A DNA stretch of 64,000 nt from Okapia johnstoni. Taxonomy: Eukaryota > Chordata > Mammalia > Artiodactyla > Giraffidae. A model generated the notes under the pieces. It did not search any database. It was given only the letters and a program-made list of their open reading frames with translations, and was not told the DNA's origin. Where the stretch lies: positions 60,068,730-60,132,729 of the forward strand of contig CM044317.1 in the NCBI GenBank assembly GCA_024291935.2, in the 5' to 3' direction. Within the stretch, counting starts at the first letter, position 1. Each line of letters starts with the position of its first letter. This document shows positions 1 to 11,130 of the stretch, one piece after another. The position numbers were made by a program, and so were the translations under genes.

Positions 1-228
1 GGTTTCAGTTTCTGTTTTTTTTAGGAACACTTAATTACACAAGAAGAACGTGTCAGCGAGTATGAGAGAGTTGTGACTGACATAATAGGAGGGTTTAGAA
101 GAAGAGTTTTTTTCCTAGGTTCAGTATCTAGGTTTGTCAGGAAAGTGACAAGGAGGTAGCAGGGTTTTATTTTGAAAGGTGGATATATAATTCTGACAGA
201 TGAAGGTGAGTATCACTGGCTAAATGAT

Positions 229-388
229 GTAGCCCACCAGGCTCCTCTGTCCATGGGAATTCCCCAGGCAAGAATACTGGAGTGGGTTGCCATGTCCTCC
301 TCCAAGGGGTCTGCCTAACCCAGGGATCGAACCCAGGTCTCCCACATTGCAGGTGGATTCTTTACTGTCTTAGCCACCTGGGAAGCCA
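229..388 (-). mobile_element. Bov-tA SINE, 3'-truncated
   Basis: The reverse complement begins with the tRNA-Glu-derived head (ggcttcccaggtggct) and the B-box-like ggttcgatccc, then runs into the Bov-A body. The distal 3' part (the chtgag/gactgagcgact-type tail) is missing. This is a non-coding ruminant SINE mobilised by BovB. It is mildly diverged. Confidence 0.9.
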
Positions 389-1590
389 CAAAATGTTTCT
401 CACTATATAAGAAAGTAATGGGGACCTTCAAATAGGAAGATTAAAAGAAGTAAGATATCACAGTCTTATCTTCCTGTTGTAACCTTCCTGACTGTCTGCA
501 CTGGATATTACTTAGCCAAGAGAGTGATTGGTTTTTTAGTAGCTTACAAATATAAAGAAGTGGAAGAGTATAGCAAATGTAATCTAGAGTTCACCCACTG
601 ATCTCTTTCATTTCTAGGTCTTTTTCTGAGTATTGCAGCTCCAGAGGGAACAGGATGGGGTAAAGAAAGCCATGTAGTGTAAGGTATCATTGAGGGTACT
701 TGGGATGTTTATTTTGCAAAAAAAGATCCATTTTATGAATGGTTGTTGGACATAGCAAATGCCATTTTCTTTAAAAGTTGCCATATAAGACACCAGGAGG
801 AAAATAAAATGAAAAAAAGGATAACGAGAAAACGAAACAATCTGGATCCAAAATTACAATAGCTGTCCACATGGAATATGCTGGTTGGAGAAAAAGCTCT
901 CCATTACTGGAGCTGTTCAAAACAAGTCAGGGTAGCAAGCTATTAGTTAGAAATGCATTTTGTAAAGGTTTGGGAAATCCTTTGCTACTAATTCGAAGAT
1001 GACAGGAAAAAGAGCTTTTTTTCCTAACAGGATATTTGTGTGAATTTCAGGAGATCTGAATTTATAGGTGAATATTCTGTTTTGTTCAAAATAGTAGGGA
1101 GACCCCACAGATCAGTGATCTAAAAATTAGTATGGGAACAAAAAGAGCATTCTCCTGACAGGGCACTGAAGCTACATTCAACACAGCAGGGTCCCCATGA
1201 ACACTTAAAGTCCTCAGTGGGAAGTGGCCATTTTATTGCAATCTGGGTTTGCTTGCAATTATCAGGTCTTTTCCATGCTGTGTCCTGGACTTTAAAGAGA
1301 AATTAGTTGATGGCCTAATATGTGAGAGCAGAAAAAGACAGTCTTTTCTGTTGTGCTGAGTTAAGAATAAATGAGGTTTCATTTTCCTGTTGCATCTATT
1401 AACTTATGTTCATAAAGAGTACTGTTAAGTTATCGCAACCAGAATATGAACTATTTAGAAAGGGTATAATTGATAGCTTCATTAGAGTAAAATCATTTAA
1501 CTTGTTGCTCTTGAGAATTCCTCATTTGATACTCTTAGTAGTATAACTTTTGGTAGGGAATTATGGAAACTAGTATAGAAATCAAAAACT
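389..1590. other. Unrecognised AT-rich stretch
   Basis: I see no gene, RNA gene or repeat family I can name here. Only short chance reading frames occur. Confidence 0.5.
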
Positions 1591-1742
1591 TTGTAACAGA
1601 CTTGAAGTATATCTTTAATGGGCTGATCACAGACTGCTGAAAGAATTAATGAGCTTGAAGATGTGTCAACAATAAAGTGAAAATCAAATGAAAAAAATGA
1701 AGAAAAATATCCAAGGACTATGGGACAATACAAAAAGGAGTA
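1591..1742 (+). mobile_element. L1M ORF1 fragment
   Basis: The sequence around 1640-1740 (aaaatcaaatgaaaaaaatg followed by a ccaaggactatgggacaata stretch) matches the ORF1 coiled-coil region of old mammalian L1 elements. It is short and broken and stops exactly where the Tigger1 copy begins, so the DNA transposon probably landed in it. The left edge is uncertain. Confidence 0.55.
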
Positions 1743-2351
1743 TAGTCATACTTTATTTTATTATACTTCACTTTATTGTACTTTACGGATCTTATATTTT
1801 TTACAAACTGAAGGTTTCAGGCAATCCTACAGGGATTAAGTCTAGCAGCACCATTTTTCCAACAGCATTTTCTCACTTCATGTCTCTATGTCACATTTTG
1901 GTAATTCTCTCAGTATTTCAATTTTTTCCATTATTATTATATTAATCATGGTGATCTGTGGTCACAGTCTTCGATGTTACTGTTAAAATAGTTTTGGGCC
2001 ACCACAGACTGTCCATTTAAGACTGCAAACTTAATCGATAAATGTTATGTGTGTTCTGACAGCTTCACCCACCAGCCATTTCCCCATCTAACTCCCTCTG
2101 CTTGGGCCTCCCTAGTCCCTGAGACATGATAATATTGAAATTAAGCCAACTACTAACCCTACAATTGCCTGTAAGTGTTCAAGGGAAAGGAAGAGTCGAA
2201 CATCTCTCACTTTAAATAAAAGCTAGAAATGATTAAGCTTGGTGAGGTCACACGTCAAAAACTCAGATAGGCCAAAAGCTAGGCCTCTTGCACCAAACAG
2301 CCAAGTTGTGAAGCAAAGAAAATGTTCTTGAAGGAAATAAAAAGTGCTGAC
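1743..2351 (+). mobile_element. Tigger1 (TcMar/pogo-like) DNA transposon, 5' part
   Basis: From 1743 the sequence follows the Tigger1 left terminal region (tcactttattgtacttta), the untranslated leader and the start of the transposase. The coding part starts near 2163 and would specify the N-terminal DNA-binding (CENP-B-like helix-turn-helix) region. The expected ATG reads ATTG, and in-frame stops follow within about 20 codons, so it is dead. It is truncated near 2351, so most of the transposase and the right terminal repeat are missing. A TA dinucleotide at 1741-1742 fits the known TA target preference. Confidence 0.9.
2160..2351 (+). pseudogene. Tigger1 transposase N-terminal remnant
   Basis: This is the start of the Tigger1 transposase, covering roughly the first 60 codons of a protein normally several hundred residues long. 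The start codon is mutated, stop codons interrupt the frame near 2222 and 2229, and indels follow (for example near 2243-2256). The function in the intact family is cut-and-paste transposition through a DDE catalytic domain, which is absent here. No product is expected. Confidence 0.75.
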
Positions 2352-3399
2352 ATAAGTGATACAAAAGTTTGCTTTATCTGTTTTAGATTTAGGTATTTTA
2401 TGTATTTTTTATCAGAAAACCCTTAATCTAGTCCTTATTTACTTCTTACTATACAATTCCCTCATGTTCTGATACTATCACTATTGAAGGAAAAAAGGCA
2501 CTAAGTCTTTTTAACAGATTTTCTTACTATGGGTTTACAGGTAAATTGAATACTACAGAATAAACTAACACAGTGGTCACAATGTACCTGGAAGTCTACT
2601 TTTTACCTAGTTATCCATGGTCTCTAGATAATCAACAAAAGATATTAATTCATAATTAGTGAATATTTTTTCACCCTAATGAAGCCTATGTATAAAAGAT
2701 TGAGTTTGGGTGAATTACATACATTTTTGCTTTGTTAAAGTGATGCAGATTTGTTAAATGGATACAATTTTATATTTATGTGAAAATTATTTTGTCTTCT
2801 AGCAGATTCATTTATCTTTTAAAATACATTTTTAAATTGCTCAAGTAGATTTCTTTTTGATTAGAAAACGTGTATAATGTGAAAGACATTTACTACCATG
2901 GTACAAGGAGTATAACAAGCACAATCAAAATAGTGTTTTTTATGAAGCTATCAAAGAGCAGTGATGAACTAAACCCTAGGGAGAAAGTGCCCCTGTTAGA
3001 CAAGCAAAGAGCAGCAACAGTTTTCATAACTAGGCTTGAGCAGCCAACCTCAATGCCAGAGGTCAGAGGAACAGATTTACCATCAATGGAAATACTCTGA
3101 GAGACAAGGAGGAACCAAATGAGAATATGGCGAGCTAACAGAATGGATTGGAATTTGGAAGGTCACCCATGTGAAAAGACATTTTCAGCCCCTACTTTTT
3201 CTCTTCATCAGGCCCCCAAGTAGTTCTCTAAGAAAGCCCCAGTGGAGGGAGTCCTGACAGCTGAGAGAACCTATGGAGTCTCCACATTTGCATGATGCTT
3301 ATATCCATGAATCCTGCTAGGGATGAAAACCAACTAGTTGAAGCTTTGGCGTGATATCCTCCCGGGTCAAATACCAACAAAGAAAAAGTACTTCCCACA
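2352..3399. other. Unrecognised AT-rich stretch
   Basis: No repeat or gene recognised. A 76-codon open frame at 2870-3100 has no features I can link to a protein family and is probably chance. Confidence 0.45.
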
Positions 3400-3850
3400 C
3401 CCTCAGCATCAATGGTGTGGGAAATGAGAGCAGGGCTAAGAGGGACAAACTCAGCTTAATGACAGGTCAGCCTCACCTCAATTTGATTTTTAGAGGAATC
3501 TGATAATCAATCACCATTCTAGCCACCAGACAAAGAAAAAGGCTTGCTTGCAGTATCTTAGAAAGATAAAACAAATCTTAATAAAAATATATTAGTGCTG
3601 AATCTCTTCTCTTCTTCATAAACTGAGTAGAACATAATAAAAAATTAGAATTTTTAAAGAGTGAAAATGTGGCCCATAATTAAGAGGAAAAGTAGCCAAC
3701 AGAAGCAGACCTACAGATAATCCAGATGCTTCAATAACTTAAAAGCAACTATTAATATTTTATATGTTAAATAATTTATAGGAGAAGATGGATAAAACAA
3801 GTGAAAAAAGAAATAATTTCAGGAGAGAGGTGAAAACTTAAGCAGAAGCT
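3400..3850 (+). mobile_element. L1M 5'/ORF1-proximal fragment
   Basis: The part from about 3650 to 3820 (aaaatgtggcccataattaa, then cagaagcagacctacagata, then the aaaagcaactattaatattt stretch) resembles the region near the start of ORF1 in old L1M elements, in sense orientation. It is heavily diverged with no open frame. The left boundary is a guess. Confidence 0.45.
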
Positions 3851-3984
3851 GTTTCATTAAGTTCTATTGTTAATTTTTTAAAAAAATATTCTCTTTAGGT
3901 TTAATTATTTTGCTAACTGCCTATGTTTATATCATTGATTTTAATCAGTTTTCCTAATATATGATGTAAGGCTAATAATTTTCT

Positions 3985-4640
3985 TTTTTAATATTTATTT
4001 TTAATTGCTTGATGATTGGCTTATAATATTGGTTTGATTTCTGTCACACACCAACATGAACAACCATGGGTGTACATATGTCCCCTCTCTCTTGAACCTC
4101 CCTCTTACCTCCCACCCCGTTCCACCCCTCTAGATTATTACAGAGCCCCATTTTGAGCTCCCTGAGTCATACAGCAAATTCCCATTGGCTATCTATTTAC
4201 ATATGTTACTGTATATGCTTCCATGACACTCTCTCCATTTATCTCACCCTTTCCCTCTTCTTCCCCACCCTTGTCCGTAAGTCTGTTCTCCATGTGTGTG
4301 TCTCCATTGCTGCTCTGCAAACAGATTCATCAGTACCATCCTTCTAGAATCCATATACATGAGTTAATATACGATATTTGTTTTTCTCTTTCTGACTTAT
4401 TTCACTCTGTATAATTGGCTCTGGGTTCATCCACCTCATTAGAAATGACTCAAATATGTTCCTTTTGATGGCTGATTAGTATTCCATTGTATAAACGTAC
4501 CACAGCTTCTTTATCCATTCATCTGTCGATCATCATCTAGGTTGTGTCCATGTCTTGGTTATTGTAAATAGTGCTTCAGTGAACATCGAGGTACATGTGT
4601 CTTTTTCAGTTTGATTTCTTTGCTTTTTCAGTTTGGTTTC
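3985..4640 (-). mobile_element. Ruminant L1 3' end
   Basis: Reading the minus strand, the sequence covers the end of ORF2 and the 3' UTR of a ruminant L1. Recognisable parts are the tggaatactaatcagccatc-type segment (4460-4490), the sporadic purine-rich block (4080-4140), and the caaccatggt/tgttggtgtgtgacag segment near 4050. The 3' terminus is near 3985, where the plus strand is T-rich. It is 5'-truncated, as is usual for L1. Confidence 0.85.
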
Positions 4641-5335
4641 TTCAGGTATATTAATAATTTTCTTTTTCTAGTGTCATTTATAATTTCTTTTTGATCCATA
4701 GGGTATCAGAAATAGGTTTCTTAATATTTAAGCTCAGTGATTTCTTTTCAAATTTTAACTTATTTGCAGTGTAGTCAAAGAACATGAACTGGATGATAAT
4801 AATACTTTGAGATTTGTTGAGATATTAAGGGTTAATATTTGGTAACCATTCATAAATATTCCACATGAGCTTGAAAAATATGTTACATATGAGTTTCTGC
4901 CATTTTTGAATGCAATTATTTGTATATATCACCTATTTTGATCTAATTTTTTGTTCAAATATTTTATAATCTTAATTTTTTCCTGATTTTTCTATCAATG
5001 TAATAGAATCTCCTACTATGATTATGGATTTATCTATTTTTTCTTTTATTTCAGCTTATCAAATTTAATGTAACAAAATTATAAAATGAAAAGTAAATAG
5101 TGATATATTTGGTTTAAATGTAACATTTTAATCACTTGCTATACATACTCTGTGTACTTATCCATTCCATTTTTTGCCTTCCTTTGGATTGATTTTTATT
5201 AATCTATAAACTTCCCACTCTTAGCTCTGTAAATATTCACTTTTGCACTGTTGTTTAGTATTATCCTAGAAATTGCAATATACATCATACAATAACAAAT
5301 AAAAGTATAATATAAAGTGGCACTTTCTTTTAAGA
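4641..5335 (-). mobile_element. L1M ORF2 fragment (antisense)
   Basis: The plus strand resembles the antisense of L1 ORF2 3' coding sequence. Examples are cagtgtagtcaaagaacatg near 4770 and the tcctactatgattatggatt segment near 5010. It is highly diverged, with many indels and no frame. It is probably an older L1 than its neighbours. Confidence 0.5.
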
Positions 5336-5735
5336 CAATTTTTAGAGCAGTTTTTTAGGTCACAGCAAAATTGAGAGAAAAGTATAGAGATTTCCCATAT
5401 ACCCCTTGCCCTCTGTAACAACATTATAAAAAATCCCCCACCAGAGTGATATATTTTCTACGATTGATGAACTCACATTGACACATCACGATCACCTAAA
5501 GTTGACAGCTTACCTTATAGGTCACTCTTGGTGTTGTACACTTTATAAGTTTGAACATATAATGATATATATCCATTATCATAGTATCATTCAGAGTATT
5601 TTCACTGCTTTAAAAAATCCTCCATGCTCTGCTTATGCATCCCTCCCAGCATTCTTCATCCTCTGGCAACCAATGATTTTTTACTGTCTCCATAGTTTTG
5701 CCTTTTTCAAAATGTAGTAGAAATCATGCAGTGTA
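5336..5735 (-). mobile_element. L1M 3' UTR (antisense)
   Basis: On the plus strand the block begins tttagagcagttttttaggt and continues through agcaaaattgagagaaaagt and atttcccatataccccttgc, then tggtgttgtaca and ttttactgtctccatagttt. This is the antisense of the 3' terminal region of an old mammalian L1. The T-rich start at 5336 is the remnant of the poly(A) end. It is non-coding. Confidence 0.8.
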
Positions 5736-5867
5736 TAATTAAAGTGGTGCTTCTAATTCATCCAAGAAAGTACAAAGAACTTTGAATTCTTTAACTCAAT
5801 TTTTATCCCTACTGATCTGCCAGCTTTTGTGGTGTATTTTAACTCTGTATCATGACAGACACTATAG

Positions 5868-6173
5868 TGTGTCATCCAGATCCCCCTTCACTGAAGGACT
5901 TTCTGACCCATCTGCATGGCAGCCTTATGATGTCACCCTCTTCTAGGACTGCCTCAACTGCATGGAGCCACCTCACACCAGGTCACACTTCTTTCTGGGT
6001 CAGCCTTTATCTAATAACTGATGTAGGACAGTAAAGATCTAGCCAACTTGAGGCATCTCTGAAGGTTGATTTCTATTCCAAAGCTCTTTGTGGAGTAAAG
6101 CTATTCAGGTAATAAACAACTTGCAGCTTCCCTTCCAGATGTTATCTTTTCCAGAGCTTGGTTTCGGGGACAT
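5868..6173 (+). repeat. 5' LTR remnant of the ERVL-like provirus
   Basis: This block aligns by eye with 8256-8632. Shared landmarks are the ctata-tg start, tccagat at 5875-5881 against 8272-8278, and AATAAAC at 6111-6117 against 8591-8597. Boundaries are approximate because both copies are decayed. Confidence 0.55.
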
Positions 6174-6336
6174 TATATGGAGCTATTAATTTGGCTAATA
6201 TGTTTTCTTTCATCCCTATTAGAAAAGAAGATAAGAAACATTTCATACTCACGTGGAAATGGATTTCAATTTTGCCCGAGTATGTTAATAATCTCCTTGT
6301 ATTAGTTATAATATAGTCCAGGAAGCTCTGGAGTGA

Positions 6337-6537
6337 ATGAACATTGTGTACAATATTACACCAATATACTACATTGATAATATCATGGTAATTGAACTAG
6401 ATGAGCCAAAAGGGGCTAGTACGTTGGAGGCCTTGGCAAGAAACCCTTTCCTAAGATCTACATTCTGCATATCTTACCACCAAGACACTGACTGCCCATT
6501 GCTCTGGACTATCTTTTCAAGTATGTTTTATACTTAA
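6337..6537 (+). pseudogene. ERVL-like reverse transcriptase fragment
   Basis: This short open frame of 66 codons contains the tetrapeptide YIDN at 6370-6381, in the position of the reverse transcriptase catalytic motif YIDD. It sits in a hydrophobic context typical of the active-site hairpin of retroviral polymerases. The second aspartate is replaced by asparagine, which would abolish catalysis. The surrounding sequence (6240-6540) resembles pol of ERVL/ERV3-class elements on the same strand as the flanking LTRs. The ATG used by the open frame is not a biological start. No product is expected. Confidence 0.6.
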
Positions 6538-6587
6538 TAACCTTGGAAAATAAATATAGTATCTTTCTCAAGAGCAAAAGGCAGGCA

Positions 6588-6633
6588 TAAGTGAAAGGGA
6601 AAGTCGCTCAGTCATATCTGACTCTATAGAAAC
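6588..6633 (-). mobile_element. Bov-A SINE scrap inside the ERVL-like provirus
   Basis: The phrase gtgaaagggaaagtcgctca then gtcatatctgactctatag matches the antisense 3' tail of Bov-A SINEs, about 45 bases long. It is either a very truncated SINE insertion in the old provirus or a chance resemblance, but the match is long for chance. Confidence 0.6.
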
Positions 6634-7289
6634 TGGAGTTTAGGAAGCCAGTGCAAAAATGGTGATACTCTGGTTACTGCTATTGCTATGAGTAATAAAC
6701 TGCAAGTCATAGAGGTAATAAAAGGATTATCATATGTTCTGCCAGCATCCATCAGACTGTTTCAGACTAACTAACTTGTAAGTAGTGCAAAATTCAAGAC
6801 CTTACACTGTTCTTGACAGGATGGAAAATAAATGTTACCAAGATAATAGGTCCAGACTTTTATACATGCAACCCTATCACTTGAGCCATGAGACCAGGCA
6901 GATACTATTATTTTACAGATAACAATAGTGGAAGAAATGCTGAATGGAGTTTATGTGAAACTTACAACATAGAGCCATAGGTTTCAAAGCAAGGCCATGT
7001 CATCTGCTTAAGAGAATGCTATGCCTTTCATAAAATGAGTCCTTATGTACTACTCAGCCACTGTAGAAGTAAAGTGTCTGACATGGGACACTGGCCAGCA
7101 TGTGGTCATAACTTCCTACTACGAGCCAAATTCTGTAAGAACCAATCAAGTCATGTAATCTTGCATTAAGCAGATCTAGCAATGATCACTGTTATAAGGT
7201 GGAAATGGTATACCTGTGAATAAGAATAAGCAGGATTAGATTATATAATCAAGTTGTACGGGAGGTTGTCAGACCCACATGCCACTCAC

Positions 7290-7600
7290 TACTGTTGCAT
7301 TTGTACCTCTCTCTCAGATCACACCTGTGTTGTTTGAAGGATCTATTGCAAGGAAATGGCAGAGAAAGGAAAAGCTTGAGCTTAGTCATGGATAAGTTGT
7401 CTCAGTGAGTGGAAGCTGAAAATAGATGGCAGTCATACTGTGCATCCACTCAAGAGTGGGTCTGAAAGACAGTGGTGAAGAAGCATCCTGCTGAAAATCA
7501 GAGCTTGGGTTGTTTCATCTAGTTGTCAAATCTGTAGGAAAAGACAAGTTATCTGAGGTCAGAATATATTCAGATTCTGAGTTGGGGTTAGATTAGAGTG
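7290..7600 (+). pseudogene. ERVL-like RNase H-region remnant
   Basis: The nucleotide sequence resembles the RNase H part of ERVL/ERV3-class pol (landmarks aaaagcttgagcttagtcat near 7369, tctgaaagacagtggtgaag near 7462 and agcttgggttgtttcatcta near 7502). Frames are broken by stops and indels. It lies downstream of the reverse transcriptase piece, in the order expected for pol. Confidence 0.5.
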
Positions 7601-8255
7601 AGAGGTGCTTAAGGTACACAATTTAAGCAGTCACTTCTCAGGGTTGTGCACGTGCTTAATCCTTGATTTAGCATGATCTCTTCAGAAGATCAACATCCAT
7701 TAGTTGGAAAGCTGACTACACTGAACCATTTAAAGATGTAGCTAATGTGCCAGTTTGAAGGTATTATTTTATGAGAATGGAACACACTCCAGGTATAGTA
7801 TGCAATTTGATTTAAAATTCTACATGTAATTTCACCATGGTAGTGTTCCCCATATGAATAATTCTTAGGAATAGAGATCAAGAATTACCCATAAGAGTGA
7901 CCAGCTTGAGGGGACTTGCACATAGACCCCTAAACTCTACTAGATTAAAAATCTCACTTTCCAAAGAGGGAAACAGAACTGACAGTAGTAAGGGTCTGGT
8001 TCATCAGCTTAAAGAAACCACTTAGTTTAGCAGACATCCTAGCTGTAGATGAGGGATCTAAACTGGATAGTGACGAAGTAGTATAATGAATATCAGTCCT
8101 GAGCCTCAGATGCTGTCACAGTGAGAACTATTTTTCCACTATTTTTCTTTTATGTTTAACCCCAGGAAAAGACATCCATCAGAATCTGATGGAAGTGTTC
8201 CAGAACATATGTGAAGAAGCGGATCAGAGTAACGTAATGGGTGGACTGTGATGAA

Positions 8256-8632
8256 TGCTATAATGCGCCGTCCAGATTCTTTTACAGTGAGTATTTGCCA
8301 GCCTCTGGGAGTGCTGCTGGCAAATAGCCTTTAGATGTCAACCATTTTAAGAATTGACTCAGCTGGAGAGAGCTCCTTTAACCAAAATTCCACTCTTTCC
8401 TAGGGCTGAACACATCAAATGATTGATCAATGAGAGAGTAAAAAATCCTGGCTTGGTTCAAAGACCCAAAGCTCCCTAAAGGGTCTTCCAAGACAGTAAT
8501 TGAGACTGGATTCCTGCTTAATTTCTCCTTCTTTCAAATCCCTATTTCTTTTCTTCCCTTCCCATGGCTATTAATCTCAAAGCTATCTTTAATAAACATC
8601 CTACGTGCTAAATTCTGTCTCTGAGTCAGCTT
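8256..8632 (+). repeat. 3' LTR remnant of the ERVL-like provirus
   Basis: It starts with tgctataatg and ends shortly after an AATAAA signal (8591) and the phrase tctgtctctgagtcagctt, typical of the R/U5 end of LTR16-like elements. It pairs with the 5' block at 5868-6173. Confidence 0.6.
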
Positions 8633-8659
8633 ATTTTAAGAGTTATATCTCTAGAAACA

Positions 8660-10160
8660 TTTTAGTTGATGTTTTATATACCTACAGACAATTTTTATCT
8701 AAGTCCACTCAGATATTTTCTTTTTTACTCGCTCTTATTATTTCCATATTTCCTTCTGACTTTAATGTTTGTTTGGCCTGAAGAACACTTCTTAAGTATA
8801 CCTTGTAATAAAAGTATGTCGGTGATAATTGATTTTTCAGAATTTTGTTGTTAGTTGGTTTAAATGCTTCTAGTACAGTTTAATTTTGGAAGGGTATTCT
8901 CACAAGACACAGAGTTCTTGACTACTGATTGTATTCTTTCGGCACATTCAAGACACCAGTTTATGACTTACATCTTTATATTAAGAAAGCAGTTGTCAGA
9001 CTAATTATTGATCATTCGAGTAAAACCTGTCCTTTGCCTTATATTTTAAGCAGTTTTACATTATGTTTTTGAATCTATAGTTTAAATTTTCAGTTAACTT
9101 TAAACATTCTCTGTCGTTACGTCTTTGGAAATAGCTTCTCCTCAGTTCTCTCTTCCTCCTGGGTCTCCCAATGCACACATTTAACACTTTTTTTTTTCCT
9201 GTTATCCTCTGTCCTTCCTTCACTTGTCTTTTTCTCTCTGCTTCATTCTGGGTATTTTCTTCTGAGTCTTCTCATTAACTAATTCCTTCTTCCACTGTGT
9301 CTAGTCAGTTATCAAACTCATCCACTTAATTACTAATTATTGTTGTTTATACTTGTTCAGTTCTAGAATTCTTAGTTTTTTGATATAATTTCCATTTTTC
9401 TTCTAGAATTCTCTTTTTGTCTTTGCATTTTTTGAACATATCAAGCATGATTATTTTAAAATTTGGATCTAATAATTTCATTATCTAGATAACCTATGGG
9501 TCTATTTCTATTGTCTTTTTATCTCCATAAATTTGCAATCGTATTGTCCTACCTCCTTTTTTGTCGGGTAATTTCTGAATTAATTGCCATAAATTGCATA
9601 TAAAAGTTTGTAAATTTTATTTGAGACTATCCCAATGTCTTCAGGAAAGATAAATGTTTACTTTGCACAGACAAGTAGAGATACTAGCAGTCTTTAATTC
9701 AATTTCAAAGATTGAGTTTATTACCTGGAAGTCTTTTTCTCTGAATGCCTATTTACTTTTGTTCAACATTAATTCTAGAGCTTATTCCTTTAAAATTCGA
9801 ATCTCATACCTAGGGAAGTTACTAGGATTCTAAACTCTTAATGATTCTAGAATCTTGTTTCTGTTGCTCTGACTCCATAAGATTGTTAAAGCTCTGACCT
9901 AAGCTGGAATGGGCAGATGTTCCTAGAGAAAAAGCATTCCCCAAGGCTGGGCTCAACCCTCTAAGTTTGAATCTTCTTGTAGATATTGGCTCCTAAATAT
10001 TCATTACATTGTTAGCAGTTTGCTAATCTCAAGCAAATTACAGAAAAATATTATATGCAGTTTTTCCAGTTGTTTTCAGAGATTTGGTCTGATTACCTCA
10101 GCTGCCATTACCAGATCCAAGAGTCCAATAATTATAACTTATTAAACAGACTTTCAAACA
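8660..10160 (-). mobile_element. L1M fragment (ORF2 end / 3' UTR, antisense)
   Basis: The long T/C-rich plus strand resembles antisense L1M downstream of ORF2. Landmarks are a cttcattctgggtattttct segment (9242), tcttctgagtcttctcatta, ctagaattctctttttgtct near 9403, and a tgaacatatcaagcatgatt block. It is diverged, and subfamily and edges are uncertain. Confidence 0.55.
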
Positions 10161-10610
10161 TTATTTGAGATTCTGTTACATTCATTCATTTTTACATTTA
10201 TTTCCATTTATTTTTATCCATATGACTCTCTCCTGCAATTTAAGTTGCCTGGCCACAGCTAATGGTATAGGAGAATACAGATCATTTCCTGACACATTAG
10301 TTGCTACAATTTAATTAGAAGATAAACATTCCTAACTTAAGCCTTTCTCCGGTTTTACAAATAAGGGTGAAAATGTGAAAGGACATAAAAGATGTTTCTG
10401 ACTCAATGAAAATCTTAAAGGAACAATAATTAGTCAGATGATTAGTACCCACCCTTCATATTCTGATCTTAAAAGTACTGAGGCCTCAAAGCCTAGGTAA
10501 GAGTGAGACATTTATTTAGATGCTGTCCATATATTACACATAGCCTACTTATATAGTCTAGTGTCTTAGGTTGAGATTACCAAAATTAGATGCTGAGATG
10601 AGGAATAATG
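10161..10610. other. Unrecognised stretch
   Basis: AT-rich, with no repeat or gene recognised. Confidence 0.4.
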
Positions 10611-11130
10611 CTATGACCAACCTAGACAGCATATTAAAAAGCAGAGACATTACTTTGCCAACAAAGGTCCGTCTAGTCAAAGCTATGGTTTTTCCAGTAG
10701 TCATGTATGGATGTGAGAGTTGGACTATAAAGAAAGCTGAGCACTGAAGAATTGATGCTTTTGAACTGTGGTGTTGGTTAAGACTCTTGAGAGTCCCTTG
10801 GACTGCAAGGAGATCCAACCAGTCCATCCTAAAGGAGATCAGTCCTGAATATTCTTTGGAAGGACTGATTCTGAAGCTGAAACTCCAATACTTTGTCCAC
10901 CTGATGCAAAGAACGGACACATTGGAAAAGACCCTGATGCTGGGAAAGATTGAAGGCGGGAGGAGAAGGGGATGACAGAGGATGAGATGGTTGGATGGCA
11001 TCACCGACTCAAGGGGATGAGTTTGAGCAAGCTTCGGGAGCTGGTGATGGACAGGAAAGCCTGGCATGCTGCAGTCCATGAGATCTTAAAGAGTTGGACA
11101 TGACCAAGTGACTGAACTAAACTGAACTGA
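10611..11130 (+). mobile_element. BovB (RTE) LINE 3' end, ART2-like
   Basis: The sequence follows the C-terminal ORF2 region and 3' end of BovB: ctatgaccaacctagacagc, the cagagacattactttgccaa block, tggatgtgagagttggacta, and the terminal ctgaactaaactgaactga. It is 5'-truncated. The remnant of the ORF2 C terminus is interrupted, for example by a stop at 10746 just after the KKAEH stretch. BovB is an RTE-clade LINE known to have entered ruminants by horizontal transfer. Confidence 0.92.

Larger units (their letters stand above)
5868..8632 (+). mobile_element. ERVL/ERV3-like provirus remnant (LTR16-like)
   Basis: Two LTR-like blocks, 5868-6173 and 8256-8632, share an ordered set of matches: ctata-tg near the start, then tccagat, a ctga-containing block, and an AATAAA polyadenylation signal followed by pyrimidine-rich sequence. 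Between them lie about 2.1 kb of pol remnants in the same orientation: a reverse transcriptase piece near 6240-6540 and an RNase H-like piece near 7290-7600. Most of gag, much of pol and any env-equivalent are missing, and stops are frequent. It is an ancient, non-functional copy of a family that predates ruminants. The exact subfamily is uncertain. Confidence 0.65.

Noticed and set aside
10558..11079. A 173-codon minus-strand frame that looks like a protein gene
   Set aside because: It is the antisense shadow of a plus-strand BovB 3' end. The same pseudo-protein recurs wherever BovB occurs (for example 25384-25863 and 28895-29449).
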